Part shown: positions 58,699 to 60,470 of the stretch, piece by piece
How positions within the stretch are numbered: position 1 is the stretch's first letter
Layout: the number at the start of each line of letters is the position of its first letter
Source: Clostridia bacterium
GTDB taxonomy: Bacteria; Bacillota_A; Clostridia; Christensenellales; Aristaeellaceae
Assembly (NCBI GenBank): GCA_017509065.1
Contig: JAFWQM010000065.1
Location: forward strand, 1-60,470
DNA length: 60,470 nucleotides
Direction: 5' to 3'
Notes under the pieces: generated by a model
What the model saw: only the letters and a program-made list of their open reading frames with translations
Database searches by the model: none
What the model was told of the DNA's origin: nothing
Translations under genes and position numbers: made by a program

Positions 58699-60470
58699 AT
58701 CAATCCACAAAGTCATGGTCATCGGTTCCGGCCCCATTGTGATCGGGCAGGCGGCGGAATTTGACTACGCCGGGGCGCAGGCGTGCCGGGTGCTGAAAGA
58801 GGAAGGGCTGGACACGGTGCTGGTGAACTCCAACCCCGCCACCATCATGACCGACCAGCATTTGGCCAATGAAATCTATCTGGAAGCCCTGAACGCAGAG
58901 ACCGTGGCGCGAGTCATTGAAAAAGAGCGCCCGGACGGCCTGCTGGCGGGCCTGGGCGGCCAGACCGGCCTGACCATCGCCATGCAGCTCAAGCGCAACG
59001 GCACGCTGGAAAAGTACGGCGTTAAATTGCTGGGCACGGACATTGACGGCATCGACAAGGCGGAGGACCGCGAGCTGTTCCGGGAAACCATGGCTTCCAT
59101 CGGCCAGCCCTGCGTGCCGTCCGCTATTGCCCAGGACGTGGACACCGCGCTGAAAATCGCGGCGGAAATCGGCTATCCCATCATCGTGCGGCCCGCCTTC
59201 ACCCTGGGCGGCACCGGCGGCGGTATCGCTGACACCCCCGAGGAACTGAAAACCATCGCCAAGACCGGCCTGGATATGTCTCCCATCACCCAGATTCTGG
59301 TAGAGAAATGCATTTCCGGCTGGAAGGAAATCGAGTTTGAAACCATGCGGGACGCCACGGGCTGCGCGGTGAGCGTGTGTTCCATGGAGAACATCGACCC
59401 CGTGGGCGTGCACACCGGCGATTCCATCGTGGCGGCCCCTGCCCTGACCCTGAACGAGCGGGAATTCGCCATGCTGCGGCAGGCAGCGCTGGACATCGTG
59501 GCGGCCATCGGCATTGTGGGCGGGTGCAACTGCCAGTTCGCCTTAAAGCCCGACGGCAGCGAGTACGCGGTGATCGAGGTGAACCCCCGCGTATCCCGTT
59601 CCTCCGCGCTGGCTTCCAAAGCCACGGGTTATCCCATTGCTAAGATTACCACCCGTCTGGCCCTGGGCTACAACCTGTCCGAAATCAAGCACCCGGAAAC
59701 GGGCTTCTCCCTGGCGGGCTTCGAGCCTGCGGTGGACTACATCGTGGTGAAGTTCCCCAAGTGGCCCTTTGACAAGTTCGCCGGTTCCAGCCGGAAGCTG
59801 GGCACCCAGATGAAGGCCACGGGCGAAGTCATGTCCATCGCGCCTACCTTTGAGGCGGCCATGATGAAGGCCGTGCGCGGCGCGGAAATCGGCCTGGACA
59901 CCCTGAACGCCGCGCCTCTGAACGATAAGCCCATCCGGGAACGGTTAGCCGCCCAGGACGACCGGCGCATCTTCACCGTGTTCGAGGCGCTGAAAGCGGG
60001 CGTATCCATCGACGAAATCTATCAGATCACCATGATCGACCCCTATTTCCTGAAAAAGCTGCAAAACCTGGTGGACTATGAGGCGAAGCTGCAAAAGGAA
60101 GGGGCAACGGAAGCGAACGTCCGGGCGGGCAAGGAGCTGGGCTACCCTGACGCCGCCATCCTGCGCATCAGCGGGGCAAAGGAAATCCCCGAAACGCCCT
60201 TCGCTTTCCAGATCGTGGAAACCTGCGCCGCCGTGTTCGGCACGGAGCGGCCTTACTTCTATTCCTCAGTTGGCGAGCCTTGCCAGAGCCGCCCCTTCCC
60301 CCGCAGCGGCAAGCCGGTCGTCATGGTATTGGGTTCCGGCCCCATCCGCATCGGTCAGGGTATCGAATTTGACTACAGTTCCGTTCACTGCGTGTGGACA
60401 TTGCAGGAAATGGGCTACGACGTGGTCATTGTCAACAACAATCCCGAGACCGTTTCCACCGACTACGACA
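58685..60470 (+). CDS. carB: Carbamoyl-phosphate synthase large subunit, 5' part (runs off the window)
   Basis: CarB makes carbamoyl phosphate from ammonia (delivered by CarA), bicarbonate and two ATP, for arginine and pyrimidines. The window holds the first 595 of about 1070 codons. The first preATP-grasp motif GSGPIVIGQAAEFDYAG, NSNPATIMTD, the ATP-grasp loop RPAFTLGGTGGG, EVNPRVSRSSALASKATG, and the start of the second half GSGPIRIGQGIEFDYSS are all normal. No carA is found upstream; the gene starts inside the AT-rich ORF. The ribosome site (AAAGGACGGAAGAAG) is weak, so coupling to that ORF is possible. No promoter of its own is evident. Confidence 0.97.
   Translation, partial: MPRDKSIHKVMVIGSGPIVIGQAAEFDYAGAQACRVLKEEGLDTVLVNSNPATIMTDQHLANEIYLEALNAETVARVIEKERPDGLLAGLGGQTGLTIAMQLKRNGTLEKYGVKLLGTDIDGIDKAEDRELFRETMASIGQPCVPSAIAQDVDTALKIAAEIGYPIIVRPAFTLGGTGGGIADTPEELKTIAKTGLDMSPITQILVEKCISGWKEIEFETMRDATGCAVSVCSMENIDPVGVHTGDSIVAAPALTLNEREFAMLRQAALDIVAAIGIVGGCNCQFALKPDGSEYAVIEVNPRVSRSSALASKATGYPIAKITTRLALGYNLSEIKHPETGFSLAGFEPAVDYIVVKFPKWPFDKFAGSSRKLGTQMKATGEVMSIAPTFEAAMMKAVRGAEIGLDTLNAAPLNDKPIRERLAAQDDRRIFTVFEALKAGVSIDEIYQITMIDPYFLKKLQNLVDYEAKLQKEGATEANVRAGKELGYPDAAILRISGAKEIPETPFAFQIVETCAAVFGTERPYFYSSVGEPCQSRPFPRSGKPVVMVLGSGPIRIGQGIEFDYSSVHCVWTLQEMGYDVVIVNNNPETVSTDYD

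Overview
The window is a GC-rich (about 60% by eye) chromosomal segment, probably from an uncultured, gut- or rumen-type member of the Clostridia. The evidence is strong AGGAGG ribosome sites, TTGACA/TATAAT promoters, a T-box leader, a CIRCE/HrcA operator, ARG boxes, a DegV protein, a BspA-type LRR protein and CUT1 sugar transporters without their own ATPase. No phage or large mobile element is present. Assignment below class would be a guess.

Layout. (1) 0.5-6.2 kb, minus strand: a CUT1 sugar ABC transporter (binding protein, two permeases with unusual N-terminal extensions) preceded by a lipoprotein. (2) 6.4-7.3 kb: a decayed GGDEF gene. (3) 7.5-12.5 kb: the arginine operon argC-GNAT-argJ-argB-argD. 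(4) 12.7-14.6 kb: a methionine-sulfoxide repair operon (fRMsr, MsrA) ending in a secreted CHAP protein. (5) 14.8-16.8 kb: htpG with a CIRCE element. (6) 16.9-20.9 kb: a giant membrane-anchored coiled-coil protein with a parvulin-like C-terminus, built partly on a 159-bp tandem repeat. (7) 21.1-23.6 kb, plus strand: DUF1934 protein, hypothetical protein, MBL-fold hydrolase, XRE/zinc-ribbon regulator. (8) 23.8-29.8 kb, minus strand: SDR, a fused acyl-AMP ligase/ACP/alpha-oxoamine synthase, an Mrp ATPase and a nucleoside phosphorylase. (9) 29.9-39.7 kb: GNAT, a 2463-aa cyclic beta-glucan synthase-like enzyme and a YcaQ/AlkZ-type DNA glycosylase. (10) 39.7-44.4 kb: an IS630 remnant, a degenerate EAL protein, a T-box-controlled TrpB2, tRNA-fMet and tRNA-Met, and a 5'-nucleotidase. 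(11) 44.8-50.6 kb, plus strand: a complete dipeptide/oligopeptide ABC transporter. (12) 50.8-55.4 kb: DegV, Nudix, small membrane protein, GNAT, and a secreted LRR/Ig-repeat protein. (13) 55.5-60.5 kb: threonine aldolase, argF behind a two-box ArgR operator, a 28-aa holin-like toxin with a likely antisense RNA, an AT-rich nuclease-like ORF, and the 5' part of carB.

Logic. Arginine synthesis is split between the argCJBD cluster and the argF/carB cluster about 45 kb away; both carry ARG-box-like sites at their promoters. Nutrient acquisition is represented by the sugar and peptide transporters, and stress repair by MsrA, fRMsr and HtpG. The most unusual locus is the SDR plus FAAL-ACP-AONS fusion, which has the parts needed to make an amino-ketone or amino-alcohol lipid in a sphingoid-base-like way. 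The most compact possible novelty is the small AT-rich insert between argF and carB, which carries a type I toxin-antitoxin-like unit and a PD-(D/E)XK-like ORF.

Intergenic regions are rich in dispersed palindromic repeats of at least four sorts. One, with CCGCTCTTTGG arms, occurs four times.
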